Source: Algoriphagus hitonicola
Lineage (GTDB): Bacteria > Bacteroidota > Bacteroidia > Cytophagales > Cyclobacteriaceae
Length of the DNA stretch: 64,000 bases
Direction: 5' to 3'
NCBI RefSeq assembly: GCF_900113375.1
Contig: NZ_FOPC01000001.1
Location: 124,001-188,000, forward strand
Positions within the stretch are counted from its first letter, which is position 1. The number at the start of each line of letters is the position of its first letter. The notes below the pieces were generated by a model. That model worked only from the letters and a program-made list of their open reading frames with translations. It searched no databases and was not told where the DNA came from. This document shows positions 26,560 to 34,705 of the stretch, one piece after another. The translations under genes were made by a program, and so were the position numbers.

Positions 26560-27528
26560 TCAAATTTCAGGGTCCATTTTTACGATGACGTTTCCGATTT
26601 TCTTTCCCTGAGAAACATAGGAATAGGCTTCCTGGATTTCAGCCAATGAAATCACCCGATCAATCAGGGGATTGAACTGCTTTTTAAGCAGAAGTTCGCT
26701 CATTTTTGAGAGTGAACCTTTCAGGTCTTGAGGAAGGGGGAAAATCACTTTTTTATTGCTCAAAATCGGTGTGGTTAAAGCAAGGAAAATATTTTCCCAG
26801 TTGGGTCCCAATTCGGATGAAAGATAGGATCCTTTAGGATAGAGCAAGGGTTTACAAATGGTAAATCTGCTTTTTCCTACAGCATCTAAAATGGCGTGAA
26901 ACTGCTCCCCACAGTCCAAAAAGTTTTCCTCCAATCCATTAATAACCCGATCTGCTCCAAGAGCTTTTACCCGATCCACCTGACCTAAGCTTACCGCGGT
27001 CACATGGATACGCTTGGCTTTGAGAAGCTGAATTGCAGCCGAACCAATTCCACCCGTTCCGCCGATAACCAAGGCTCTGTCCTCAGGTTGTAAGTCAAGT
27101 TTATTGATAAAATTGATGGCGTAATGGGCCCCTTCGATGCAGGCGGCAGCGATAACAGGATCGATTCCTTGAGGCAGTTTTTGGAGGTGTTTGAAAGCGC
27201 CGGTACAAAAATACTCCGCATGACTTCCTATCCCATTGTCTTTCATTCCCCAGACCATTTCGCCCTCGTCAAAGTCACTGACTAGATTTCCCACCTTAGT
27301 GACTTTACCGGTAAAATCGGTTCCCGGAATCGGGTTTCGGGGTTTGGGCCATCCTACAAAAAGCCGCATAATCCATGGCCAGCCGGTAAGCACTCCCAAA
27401 TCTGTTCGGCTGACTGAAGTGGCGATGACTTTGATTTGAATTTCATCGGATTGAGGCTCCGGTATGGGGAGTTCTTTCAGGACGATTCCCGAAGAATCGG
27501 TGTAAGAAGTTCGGTAGACAGCTTTCAT
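26560..27528 (-). CDS. Zinc-independent alcohol dehydrogenase / quinone oxidoreductase-like (MDR) protein
   Basis: 322 residues of the medium-chain dehydrogenase/reductase superfamily. GroES-like N-terminal domain (VIATSVSRTDLGVLTGWPWI, PIPGTDFTGKVTKVG) and Rossmann domain (ALVIGGTGGIGSAAIQLLKA). The zinc-ligand cysteines of true alcohol dehydrogenases are absent, pointing to the NAD(P)H-quinone reductase / zeta-crystallin branch. The 3' end faces the Gfo/Idh/MocA gene at two bases distance. Probably co-transcribed with nothing downstream. Confidence 0.85.
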   Translation of the reverse strand: MKAVYRTSYTDSSGIVLKELPIPEPQSDEIQIKVIATSVSRTDLGVLTGWPWIMRLFVGWPKPRNPIPGTDFTGKVTKVGNLVSDFDEGEMVWGMKDNGIGSHAEYFCTGAFKHLQKLPQGIDPVIAAACIEGAHYAINFINKLDLQPEDRALVIGGTGGIGSAAIQLLKAKRIHVTAVSLGQVDRVKALGADRVINGLEENFLDCGEQFHAILDAVGKSRFTICKPLLYPKGSYLSSELGPNWENIFLALTTPILSNKKVIFPLPQDLKGSLSKMSELLLKKQFNPLIDRVISLAEIQEAYSYVSQGKKIGNVIVKMDPEI

Positions 27529-27545
27529 ATGAAAAAGGAAAGAAA

Positions 27546-27917
27546 TTAGACGTGCTGATCGATCAAAATGGCATTGCCATCGGGATCAAAAAATAGAATA
27601 CTCCCTGGCCCGTTTGCATTTGGGTCAGTTTCTTGGGCAAGTTTGATGCCTTTGGATTGGAGTTCATTTTGGATGCTTCTGACATCATCAAAGTCTTCGA
27701 CTAGTCCCGCTTCTTGATCCCAGCCGGGATTGAAAGTGAGGATGTTTTTTTCAAACATTTCATGAAAAAGGCCGATCAAGGTCTGCTCATTTTTCATGAT
27801 GAGGTAGTTTTGTTTTTCGCTTCCAGCAAAAACGCTAAACCCTAGGTGTTCATAAAATTCCTTGGAGGCTTGGAGGTTTTTGACGGATAGGCTAATGGAA
27901 AAGGCGCCGAGTTTCAT
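27546..27917 (-). CDS. VOC superfamily (glyoxalase/bleomycin-resistance-like) protein
   Basis: 123 residues with the two beta-alpha-beta-beta-beta modules of the vicinal oxygen chelate fold: FSISLSVKNLQASKEFYEHL at the N-terminus and GSILFFDPDGNAILIDQHV at the C-terminus. These small metalloproteins include lyases, dioxygenases and antibiotic-binding proteins; the function here is unassigned. It lies 17 bases upstream of the quinone-reductase-like gene on the same strand, so they may be one operon. Confidence 0.9.
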   Translation of the reverse strand: MKLGAFSISLSVKNLQASKEFYEHLGFSVFAGSEKQNYLIMKNEQTLIGLFHEMFEKNILTFNPGWDQEAGLVEDFDDVRSIQNELQSKGIKLAQETDPNANGPGSILFFDPDGNAILIDQHV

Positions 27918-27954
27918 AAGCGTGGGGAGTTTGGGTTTTGAAATTTAAGTTATT

Positions 27955-29058
27955 TCAATCAAAATAAATCGTTTTCCCTTTTTTGGCACTTTCCTTGGCA
28001 GCTTCCAGTATTTCCATCACGATCAGATTGTTTTCCAAGGAATAGAGATCAAATGGTGGAAGTTTAATTTCATGGTGAATGACAGCCTTAAGTAAAAGGA
28101 ATGGATCGGGATAAGGTGGATCAAGCTCGGGGAGTTCAACTGTTTTTTCTTGAAATCCATCATAGCCTTCTGCCATTCTTGTACGCAGTTGGTTGCGATC
28201 ATCAGCATAGATAATGCCTTTTTCGGCATAGATTTCCATATCTTTTCTGCCGATGGGCCAGTTCCAAGAAGCTTGAATGATTAATTGCTTGTCCGGATAG
28301 TTGACGATGATCGTGGCATCATCCTCGACTTTGGGGTTATTTTGAGGCTGAAGTTGCTGGGTGATGGCGGTGACAGACAGGGGGCGCTCCCCATTGGTAA
28401 GCCAGGTCATCAGATTTGCTCCATAGCAGCCAAAGTCCATCAAAGCACCACCACCGTTGAGTTTGGGATCGGTCAGCCATTCTAAAAACTCCGGGCCGAC
28501 CCCGATTTTTTTGGGACCTCGGTGCCCGTCTCGGACGATGACTTTTATTGCTTTGCCAAATTCGCCTGATTCCAAGATTTCCTTGGCTTGGTGATTGGTC
28601 GGATACCAGCTTGTTTCGTAATTGGTCAAAAGATGAATCTGATGTGTTTGGGCCAGATTTGCCATTTCTTGGGCATGTTCGAGGCTTACAGCAAGTGGCT
28701 TTTCGACCATGACGTGAATGCCTCGTGGAGCAGCGGCTTGTACGATTTTCAGGTGCTCAAAGGTATTTGCGAAGGCAGCCACAGCCTCGGGTTGGGTTTC
28801 CTCGAGCATTACTTCCAAATCCTTAAAAACCAAATCCATTGAAAACCCGTACTGCTCTGCGTATTTTTCAGCTAATTCCTGATTTGATTCGGCAATTCCC
28901 ACCAACTCAAAATCACCACGATCGATGGCTGAAAGCACCCAGCCTACATGGCCGTGGGTGAGGCCAGCAACTGCTAATTTCAGTTTTTCTTCCTGTCCTA
29001 ATGCAAAGGCAATGGACAAGTAAAAAAGGAAAACAAATGAGGATAGTCGTTTCTTCAT
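27955..29058 (-). CDS. Gfo/Idh/MocA family oxidoreductase, secreted
   Basis: 367 residues with a Sec signal peptide (MKKRLSSFVFLFYLSIAFAL, cut before QEE). Rossmann start KLAVAGLTHGHVGWVLSAI lacks the classical GxGxxG, having GLTHGH instead, a variant seen in this subfamily. The catalytic EKP is in GIHVMVEKPLAVS; GGGALMDFGCYGANLMTW follows. Periplasmic sugar or polyol oxidoreductase by inference. Unrelated in sequence detail to the other Gfo gene at 25454, so not a recent duplicate. Confidence 0.88.
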   Translation of the reverse strand: MKKRLSSFVFLFYLSIAFALGQEEKLKLAVAGLTHGHVGWVLSAIDRGDFELVGIAESNQELAEKYAEQYGFSMDLVFKDLEVMLEETQPEAVAAFANTFEHLKIVQAAAPRGIHVMVEKPLAVSLEHAQEMANLAQTHQIHLLTNYETSWYPTNHQAKEILESGEFGKAIKVIVRDGHRGPKKIGVGPEFLEWLTDPKLNGGGALMDFGCYGANLMTWLTNGERPLSVTAITQQLQPQNNPKVEDDATIIVNYPDKQLIIQASWNWPIGRKDMEIYAEKGIIYADDRNQLRTRMAEGYDGFQEKTVELPELDPPYPDPFLLLKAVIHHEIKLPPFDLYSLENNLIVMEILEAAKESAKKGKTIYFD

Positions 29059-29142
29059 GGAAAGAATACTTTTTTCAGGTTTAAGTTTGGGTGTTTTGAG
29101 GTTTCAAACTCCGAATAGCCTTCCATTTTGAGTTCAATTCCC

Positions 29143-29472
29143 CTAATCTCTTAAAGAATCAAGTAGTAATTTGATGTATTGATCGGTTACAGATTCTTTT
29201 TTAGACTAATCATAAATAGAAAGAAGGTAAACTATTCCCTCGTCTAATACAAAGCTGGTTATTATTCTAGCTCCTCCAGACTTTCCCTTTCCTTTACTTG
29301 CAATAGCTAATCTGATTTTGTAGCAGTTTTTAAAAATTTGAATCCCTTGATTAGGTTTTTGGGAAAGGCTGCTGGCTAATTCTTTAATCTCAAGTTTAAG
29401 TGAGGGGTATTTTTTGAGAAGTTTTTTTTATTCTCGATCAAATTCAGGTAAAGTTTTGACTTTGAAAGTCAT
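29143..29472 (-). pseudogene. RelE/ParE-like toxin with two in-frame stops
   Basis: From the ATG at 29472, overlapping the antitoxin stop as ATGA, the frame reads MTFKVKTLPEFDRE, TAA (29428-29430), KKLLKKYPSLKLEIKEL and on to VLDEGIVYLLSIYD, TAG (29206-29208), SKKESVTDQYIKLLLDSL to a final TAG. Both stops lie in otherwise continuous toxin-like sequence without frame loss; the full 109-codon span is normal for RelE/ParE toxins. Two independent point mutations are the simplest explanation. The antitoxin upstream is open. Confidence 0.8.
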
Positions 29473-29684
29473 AATTCCGAGAGGAGCTCGTCGATATCTT
29501 TTGCCTGTAATTTTCCTTTTTTTACTTCTTTCAATTCTTTATACCCTTGAGCCACACTTTTTGCAATTTTGATAGATTCTTCATCGGTTTCGGACATTGA
29601 AAAATTCACTTTCAAAGCTTCTAAAATTGCTTTAATCGTGGTTGCTTCTTCTTCGTTTTTTGGTTTGATGAGTATCGTTTCCAT
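29469..29684 (-). CDS. Antitoxin-like protein of a RelE-type TA locus
   Basis: 71 residues, acidic and largely helical: METILIKPKNEEEATTIKAI at the N-terminus and a C-terminal KLQAKDIDELLSEL. This size and arrangement match the small antitoxins (DUF2683-like) that precede RelE/ParE toxins in Bacteroidota. Translationally coupled (ATGA) to the disrupted toxin gene. With a dead toxin it may survive as a solitary antitoxin or be under relaxed selection. Confidence 0.7.
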   Translation of the reverse strand: METILIKPKNEEEATTIKAILEALKVNFSMSETDEESIKIAKSVAQGYKELKEVKKGKLQAKDIDELLSEL

Positions 29685-29732
29685 GTCTTAAATATACGGA
29701 TAAACTCGTTAATTTTAATCCTTTGAAACTAT

Positions 29733-29960
29733 TTATCCTTTCGCCAATAGCAGCTGAAATTCCAATGCCCCGCAGGGCTGAAATTCATCCTCAGCTAAAT
29801 CCTCAAAAATCTCTTCGTCAAATTCCATTTCTGTTTTTTCGACCTTGCCATCTGGATGGACGATGAGTTCGGTTCCGGTGAAATCTTCAGGGTTCACCAT
29901 CACTAAAACCTTATAATCGTCAAAAATGCGCTTAAAATACTGTGCAATCGTTTTGGCCAT
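29733..29960 (-). CDS. Small conserved-looking hypothetical protein
   Basis: 75 residues, acidic (MAKTIAQYFKRIFDDYKVLV then a mid-region rich in Glu/Asp and ending LEFQLLLAKG). No signal peptide, membrane segment or known motif. The bias of codon positions and the clean start near a plausible spacing make it likely real, but I cannot name a family or role. Confidence 0.55.
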   Translation of the reverse strand: MAKTIAQYFKRIFDDYKVLVMVNPEDFTGTELIVHPDGKVEKTEMEFDEEIFEDLAEDEFQPCGALEFQLLLAKG

Positions 29961-29982
29961 GATTTTCTTGTAAAACTACAAA

Positions 29983-30531
29983 TTAGCGGTTGGATGTGAT
30001 CACATGGTTTTGATAAATGACTTCCGTTGGGGGATTTTGAGTTTCTTGGATTCTTCGAAACAAAAACATCGCCTGAGCTAAAAAGTCGCTTTCCTCAAAA
30101 GTTTTTGTGGGTGTAAAAGCGTGGTTTTTGACGAGAAATAGCGGTCCATAGGTCCCGGTAATTTCATACCCATTTGGAGATCTTTTTCTCCTCAATTTGA
30201 TCTCAGATCCATCTGCAAATTCAATCCGGGCATTTCCAAAGAAAAATCCACCCTTACCTCGCGCAATTTGACTATCAGACCTTTGATCCAAGATTCGGAT
30301 ATCTTTAATGAAAGGCCTATTACGATGGTAAAAAAGCCGATAATTCCTTTCTTCTGACTCCAATTCGGCATAGCGAAATCCGGGATCAACTTTTAAAATA
30401 GCCTCCTCACCTTTAGAATCTTGATAATTCACTTCAATCATTGGGATTTCCCAAGTAGAGGAACTTTGTGCATTTACCCAATAAAAAGAAAAAAGGAAGA
30501 CAGCTGTCGAGAGGATGCTTTTGGATTTCAT
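29983..30531 (-). CDS. Secreted hypothetical protein
   Basis: 182 residues from the ATG at 30531; that start gives a signal peptide (MKSKSILSTAVFLFSFYWVN, cut after AQ). The mature part is beta-rich with charged turns (SQIARGKGGFFFGNARIEF, SEIKLRRKRSPNGYEITG). No family recognised. It is divergent from the trp operon, so its promoter region adjoins the trp promoter. Confidence 0.65.
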   Translation of the reverse strand: MKSKSILSTAVFLFSFYWVNAQSSSTWEIPMIEVNYQDSKGEEAILKVDPGFRYAELESEERNYRLFYHRNRPFIKDIRILDQRSDSQIARGKGGFFFGNARIEFADGSEIKLRRKRSPNGYEITGTYGPLFLVKNHAFTPTKTFEESDFLAQAMFLFRRIQETQNPPTEVIYQNHVITSNR

Positions 30532-30622
30532 GGTTAAAGAGTTTGGATTCAAAGTTTTTACGCAGGAGAAGATAAGTAAGTTTTCGGTGCCGAATGGAGG
30601 ATTTCCAGTCCACGATTGTGGA

Positions 30623-30650
30623 TTGAAAAAAAATTGACCAAAATATGTTG
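30623..30650 (+). promoter_or_regulatory. Candidate trp operon promoter
   Basis: TTG at 30623-30625 and TATGTTG at 30644-30650, 18 bases apart, approximate the Bacteroidota consensus (-33 TTTG, -7 TAnnTTTG). Transcription would begin near 30657, giving a leader of about 40 bases before trpL. A second TAAATTTG at 30680 is an alternative -7 box but leaves almost no 5' UTR. Confidence 0.35.
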
Positions 30651-30697
30651 AATTTACTTTTTCTTTTCGGTTCCCTTCCTAAATTTGCCGAAGTCTT

Positions 30698-30775
30698 ATG
30701 AAAACAACTGCAAACAAGTACTGGTGGTGGCATACTGAAACTTTCCCGGGGAAAGCACAGAAAGCCCTTGCCTAA
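30698..30775 (+). CDS. trpL: Tryptophan operon leader peptide with Trp-Trp-Trp
   Basis: A 25-codon frame, M-K-T-T-A-N-K-Y-W-W-W-H-T-E, with three consecutive TGG codons at 30722-30730, ending in TAA at 30773. It lies upstream of trpE and just before a set of alternative RNA hairpins ending in a terminator. This is the classical sensor of charged tRNA-Trp: stalling at the Trp codons decides whether the downstream terminator forms. Too short for ordinary gene finders. Confidence 0.92.
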   Translation: MKTTANKYWWWHTETFPGKAQKALA

Positions 30776-30834
30776 AATTTGGATGCAAGAACTATACAAT
30801 CGGCTTACTGGTTTCCCCCGGTAAGCCTTTTTTT
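30741..30834 (+). promoter_or_regulatory. trp attenuator (1:2, 2:3 and 3:4 pairings)
   Basis: Region 1 CTTTCC (30741-30746) pairs with region 2 GGAAAG (30750-30755). Region 2, as CCGGGGAAA (30746-30754), can instead pair with TTTCCCCCGG (30812-30821), with one bulged C, disrupting the terminator. Regions 3 and 4 are GGCTTACTGG and CCGGTAAGCC. A ribosome stalled at the Trp codons would cover region 1 and free region 2, so the arrangement works as in enteric attenuation. Confidence 0.85.
30802..30834 (+). terminator. trp attenuator terminator
   Basis: GGCTTACTGG (30802-30811) pairs with CCGGTAAGCC (30818-30827), followed by seven Ts, 20 bases before the trpE start. Confidence 0.9.
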
Positions 30835-30854
30835 ATGTCAAAAATTAACCACTC

Positions 30855-32267
30855 ATGAACCACGTCAAATTTCCGATTCTGACCACTTACAAAAAGCGAT
30901 TGGCTGACACGATCACCCCTGTAAGTATTTACCTTCAAATTCGAGATCGATTTGCCAATCCCATTTTGCTGGAAAGCTCCGATTACCATGGACAGGAAAA
31001 TAGCTACTCCTATATCTGCTTTAACCCGCTGGCGACCTTCTCTTTCAATGCGGGAAAGGTCTCCGAGAAGTTGCCCAATGGAGAGGAACTAAATTACGAG
31101 GTGACTCCCGAAAAGCCACTAATGGATCATTTGAGAGCTTTTGGGAATAAATTTGACCCTACCCCAGACAAATTTAAATTTAGTACAAACGGACTTTTTG
31201 GCTACATCCAATATGATACGGTTGGTTGGTTTGAAGACATCAAGCTGAGTAAAACCCAAGCCAATGACATTCCGATGATGCACTACTCCATGTATCAAAA
31301 TATCATTGTGGTGGATCATTATAAGAATGAATTGCACCTTTTTGAGCATCGGGTAGCCGGCGCCGAAAATCCCGAATACATGCCTGAGATTGAGCAACTG
31401 CTTAATAATAAAAATATCCCTGCTTATTCCTTCAAAAAAGTGGGAGAGGAAGTTTCCAACTATACGGACGAAGAATTTCTAAAAATTCTCAATCAAGGTC
31501 GCGAGCATTGTTTCCGCGGAGATGTGTTTCAGATTGTACTTTCCAGACGCTTTACGACTGAGTTTAAAGGCGATGAATTCAATGTCTACCGGGCACTTCG
31601 TTCAGTCAATCCATCTCCCTATCTTTTCTATTTTGATTACGGTTCGTTCAAGGTTTTTGGGAGTTCGCCAGAGGCACAAATTGTAGTAAAAAGTCGAAAA
31701 GCGACGATTTTCCCCATTGCCGGGACTTTCCGACGCACAGGAAATGACGTTGACGATGCAGAATTGGCGAAGAAGCTCTTTGATGATCCCAAGGAAAATT
31801 CCGAGCACGTGATGCTGGTTGATTTGGCGAGAAATGACCTTTCCCGATCTTCGGATGTAGTCAATGTAGATGTATTCAAAGAAATCCAATACTATTCCCA
31901 TGTCATCCACTTGGTGTCCAAGGTAACGGGTGAGCTTCCTGAGGGAGCCAATCCTTTGCAACTCGTCGCTGATACTTTTCCTGCCGGAACGCTTTCTGGA
32001 GCGCCAAAATACCGGGCTATGGAATTGATAGATGAGTTAGAAAATATCAGTCGTCAGTTTTATGGTGGCGCGATTGGTTACTTAGGTTTTAATGGGGATT
32101 TCAATCATGCCATTTTGATCCGATCCTTTGTTTCAGAAAACAATCAATTGCGGTTTCAGGCGGGAGCGGGAGTGGTGGCCAAATCTTCCATTCCCTCCGA
32201 ACTTCAAGAGGTGGCGAATAAATTGGAAGCACTGAGAGTAGCGCTAAGAGCGGCAGAAACTATTTGA
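30855..32267 (+). CDS. trpE: Anthranilate synthase component I
   Basis: 470 residues; converts chorismate and ammonia to anthranilate, first committed step of tryptophan synthesis. N-terminal domain carries the feedback-site region with LLESSD (30970 area); the catalytic chorismate-binding domain shows FGSSPEAQ, PIAGTFRRT, MLVDLARNDLSR, SHVIHLVSKV, DTFPAGTLSGAPK and RFQAGAGVV. First structural gene after the attenuator, 11 bases upstream of trpG, its glutamine amidotransferase partner. Confidence 0.97.
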   Translation: MNHVKFPILTTYKKRLADTITPVSIYLQIRDRFANPILLESSDYHGQENSYSYICFNPLATFSFNAGKVSEKLPNGEELNYEVTPEKPLMDHLRAFGNKFDPTPDKFKFSTNGLFGYIQYDTVGWFEDIKLSKTQANDIPMMHYSMYQNIIVVDHYKNELHLFEHRVAGAENPEYMPEIEQLLNNKNIPAYSFKKVGEEVSNYTDEEFLKILNQGREHCFRGDVFQIVLSRRFTTEFKGDEFNVYRALRSVNPSPYLFYFDYGSFKVFGSSPEAQIVVKSRKATIFPIAGTFRRTGNDVDDAELAKKLFDDPKENSEHVMLVDLARNDLSRSSDVVNVDVFKEIQYYSHVIHLVSKVTGELPEGANPLQLVADTFPAGTLSGAPKYRAMELIDELENISRQFYGGAIGYLGFNGDFNHAILIRSFVSENNQLRFQAGAGVVAKSSIPSELQEVANKLEALRVALRAAETI

Positions 32268-32278
32268 ACCTATAAATC

Positions 32279-32845
32279 ATGAAGATATTAGTTCTTGATA
32301 ATTACGATTCCTTCACCTACAATCTGGTGTACATCATCCGGCAGCTCGGCTATGGAGATCAAATGGAAGTCTTTCGGAATGATAAAATTTCGATTGAAGA
32401 CGTCGCTCAATACGATAAAATCTTGCTTTCGCCGGGTCCGGGTGTGCCTTCAGAGGCGGGAATTATGCCCGAATTGCTCAAGCGGTATTCTGCCGAAAAG
32501 TCAATTTTAGGAGTTTGCTTAGGTCACCAAGCGATAGGTGAAGCTTTCGGCGGTAGCTTGATCAATCTTTCCGAGGTTTTACATGGAATAGCTTCCCAAG
32601 TCAAAGTGGAAAAGGATTTGCTTTTTGAGGGAATCCCCGATACTTTTCCTATCGGAAGATATCACTCTTGGGTCATTGACGAATCCACCCTTTCGCCAGA
32701 CTTGGAAGTGATTGCGAGAACTCCGGATCGACAGATCATGGCTGTTCGTCATAAACAGTTTGCGGTAAGGGGAGTTCAATTTCATCCCGAAAGTATCCTA
32801 ACCGAAAACGGAGTTAAAATCATTCAAAACTGGTTGGAATCTTGA
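32279..32845 (+). CDS. trpG: Anthranilate synthase component II (glutamine amidotransferase)
   Basis: 188 residues, class I amidotransferase that supplies ammonia to TrpE. Motifs: NYDSFTYNLV at the N-terminus, LLSPGPGVPSEAG (oxyanion region), LGVCLGHQAIGEAFGG with the nucleophilic Cys, and the VQFHPESILT His-Glu pair. It is a separate protein, not fused with TrpE or TrpD. The synthase may also serve folate synthesis (PabA role), but that is not visible here. Confidence 0.96.
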   Translation: MKILVLDNYDSFTYNLVYIIRQLGYGDQMEVFRNDKISIEDVAQYDKILLSPGPGVPSEAGIMPELLKRYSAEKSILGVCLGHQAIGEAFGGSLINLSEVLHGIASQVKVEKDLLFEGIPDTFPIGRYHSWVIDESTLSPDLEVIARTPDRQIMAVRHKQFAVRGVQFHPESILTENGVKIIQNWLES

Positions 32846-32869
32846 TTTCTACCAAAAATCACCTGAATA

Positions 32870-33880
32870 ATGAAAGAAATTTTAAACCAACTGATCGAGC
32901 ATAAAACGCTGAGTCAAATTCAAGCCAAAGAGGTGTTGAAAAATCTCGCTTCTGGGGCGTACAATTCCTCTCAGGTAGCGGCTTTTATGACGGTGTATTT
33001 GATGCGTTCGATTACGGTCGAGGAGCTACGCGGATTCAGAGAAGCCATGCTGGAGCTCTGCGTGCCTGTCGATATTGCCGAATACGATGCGATGGACCTT
33101 TGTGGTACAGGGGGAGATGGTAAGGATACATTTAATATTTCTACCCTTTCTTCTTTTGTCGTGGCAGGCGCCGGTCAACATGTAGCCAAACATGGCAATA
33201 CCGGCGTTTCTTCGATTTGCGGTTCATCTAATTTGCTCGCCTATTTTGGCTATGAGTTTACCAATGATATAAGCGAAATTCGTCGCTCGCTCGACGAGGC
33301 TGGAATTTGCTTTTTGCATGCTCCGCTATTCCATCCCGCGATGAAAAATGTGGCTCCGATCCGAAAGGAACTAGGGGTGAAGACCTTCTTCAATATGCTT
33401 GGCCCCATGGTCAACCCCAGCTTTCCCAAAAAGCAATTAGTCGGCGTATTTAGCTTGGAATTGGCACGGCTCTATGCCTATCTCTATCAGGAAAGTGACG
33501 CGCAGTTTTCCATTCTCCATGCTTTGGATGGCTATGATGAAATATCGCTGACAGGAGATTTTAAAATGATTTCTAATTCGGGTGAAAAGCTTTTTAGTCC
33601 TGAGCGGATTGGTCTTTCTAAGCTAAAGGCAGCAGAAATTAAAGGAGGGGAAACCGTACAGGAATCCGCTAAAATCTTTGAAAATATCTTGAAAGGAAAA
33701 GGAACCAACCCTCAAAACGAAGTCGTTTTAGCTAATTCGGCTGCAGCATTAGTTACCGCAAATCCAAATTTATCATTTCATGATGCGGTAGCTCAGGCTC
33801 GAGAAGTTTTGATGAGTGGAAAGGCCCTCGAAGTATTTAACGGTCTTGTCAATCCAAAAACTTCTGTATCATTCGCTTAA
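32870..33880 (+). CDS. trpD: Anthranilate phosphoribosyltransferase
   Basis: 336 residues; transfers phosphoribose from PRPP to anthranilate. Family motifs: DLCGTGGDGKDTFNISTL (PRPP binding), AKHGNTGVSSICGSSNLL, FLHAPLFHPAMKNVAPIRKE, and NMLGPMVNP. Length is standard for the monofunctional enzyme. Part of the contiguous trpEGDCFB block. Confidence 0.97.
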   Translation: MKEILNQLIEHKTLSQIQAKEVLKNLASGAYNSSQVAAFMTVYLMRSITVEELRGFREAMLELCVPVDIAEYDAMDLCGTGGDGKDTFNISTLSSFVVAGAGQHVAKHGNTGVSSICGSSNLLAYFGYEFTNDISEIRRSLDEAGICFLHAPLFHPAMKNVAPIRKELGVKTFFNMLGPMVNPSFPKKQLVGVFSLELARLYAYLYQESDAQFSILHALDGYDEISLTGDFKMISNSGEKLFSPERIGLSKLKAAEIKGGETVQESAKIFENILKGKGTNPQNEVVLANSAAALVTANPNLSFHDAVAQAREVLMSGKALEVFNGLVNPKTSVSFA

Positions 33881-33889
33881 ACATTGATT

Positions 33890-34705
33890 ATGAATATTTT
33901 AGAAAAAATAATTGCAGATAAATATCGGGAAGTAGCCGAGCGGAAAAGCTTGATTCCCACCAAACTTTTGGAGAAAAGTATCTTCTATGATGGCAAGGTG
34001 GTTTCCATGAAAAAGTATGTGACTGATCCGGAGAAATCGGGGATTATCGCAGAATTTAAGCGAAAGTCTCCTTCCAAAGGGCTGATCAATGGTTCGGCTT
34101 CTGTGGAGCAGGTCAGCATTGGTTATATGCAAGCAGGAGCTTCAGCTTTGTCTATTTTGACCGATCAGGAATACTTCGGAGGCAGCAATGAAGACCTCAA
34201 AATTGCGAGAAAATTCAATTTCTGTCCGATTCTCCGCAAGGACTTCGTGGTGGATGAATACCAAATCATCGAAGCCAAATCCATCGGCGCAGACTGCGTG
34301 CTATTGATTGCGGCAGCGCTGGAGTCAGAGAAATTGAAGTCTCTTGCCAACTTTGCCAAAAGCTTGGGCATGGAGGTATTGCTGGAAGTACATGATGGGG
34401 AGGAATTGAAAAAAAGTCTGAATGATGGAGTGGACTTGGTAGGGGTGAATAACAGAAACCTGAAAACCTTCGAGGTCTCGATTGATACTTCGCTGGAGCT
34501 CGTGACTGCGATTCCGGACTCCTTTATCAAGATTTCCGAAAGCGGTATTTCTGATCCCAGGGCATTGATGCAGTTGAAAAAAGCGGGTTTCGACGGATTT
34601 TTGATTGGAGAAAACTTTATGAAATCCAGTCGTCCCGAGCAGGCAGCTTATAACTTTATCAAGGAATTTAAACGATTGGCAGCAAGCGAACTTTCAGAAG
34701 CCTAA
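33890..34705 (+). CDS. trpC: Indole-3-glycerol phosphate synthase
   Basis: 271 residues from the ATG at 33890 (MNILEKIIADKYREVAERKS). TIM-barrel enzyme that closes the indole ring. Motifs: IIAEFKRKSPSKGLI, GASALSILTDQEYFGGS, PILRKDFVVDEYQI (catalytic Lys), EVHDGEEL, GVNNRNLKTF and KISESGISDP. Its TAA overlaps the trpF ATG by one base. Confidence 0.97.
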   Translation: MNILEKIIADKYREVAERKSLIPTKLLEKSIFYDGKVVSMKKYVTDPEKSGIIAEFKRKSPSKGLINGSASVEQVSIGYMQAGASALSILTDQEYFGGSNEDLKIARKFNFCPILRKDFVVDEYQIIEAKSIGADCVLLIAAALESEKLKSLANFAKSLGMEVLLEVHDGEELKKSLNDGVDLVGVNNRNLKTFEVSIDTSLELVTAIPDSFIKISESGISDPRALMQLKKAGFDGFLIGENFMKSSRPEQAAYNFIKEFKRLAASELSEA

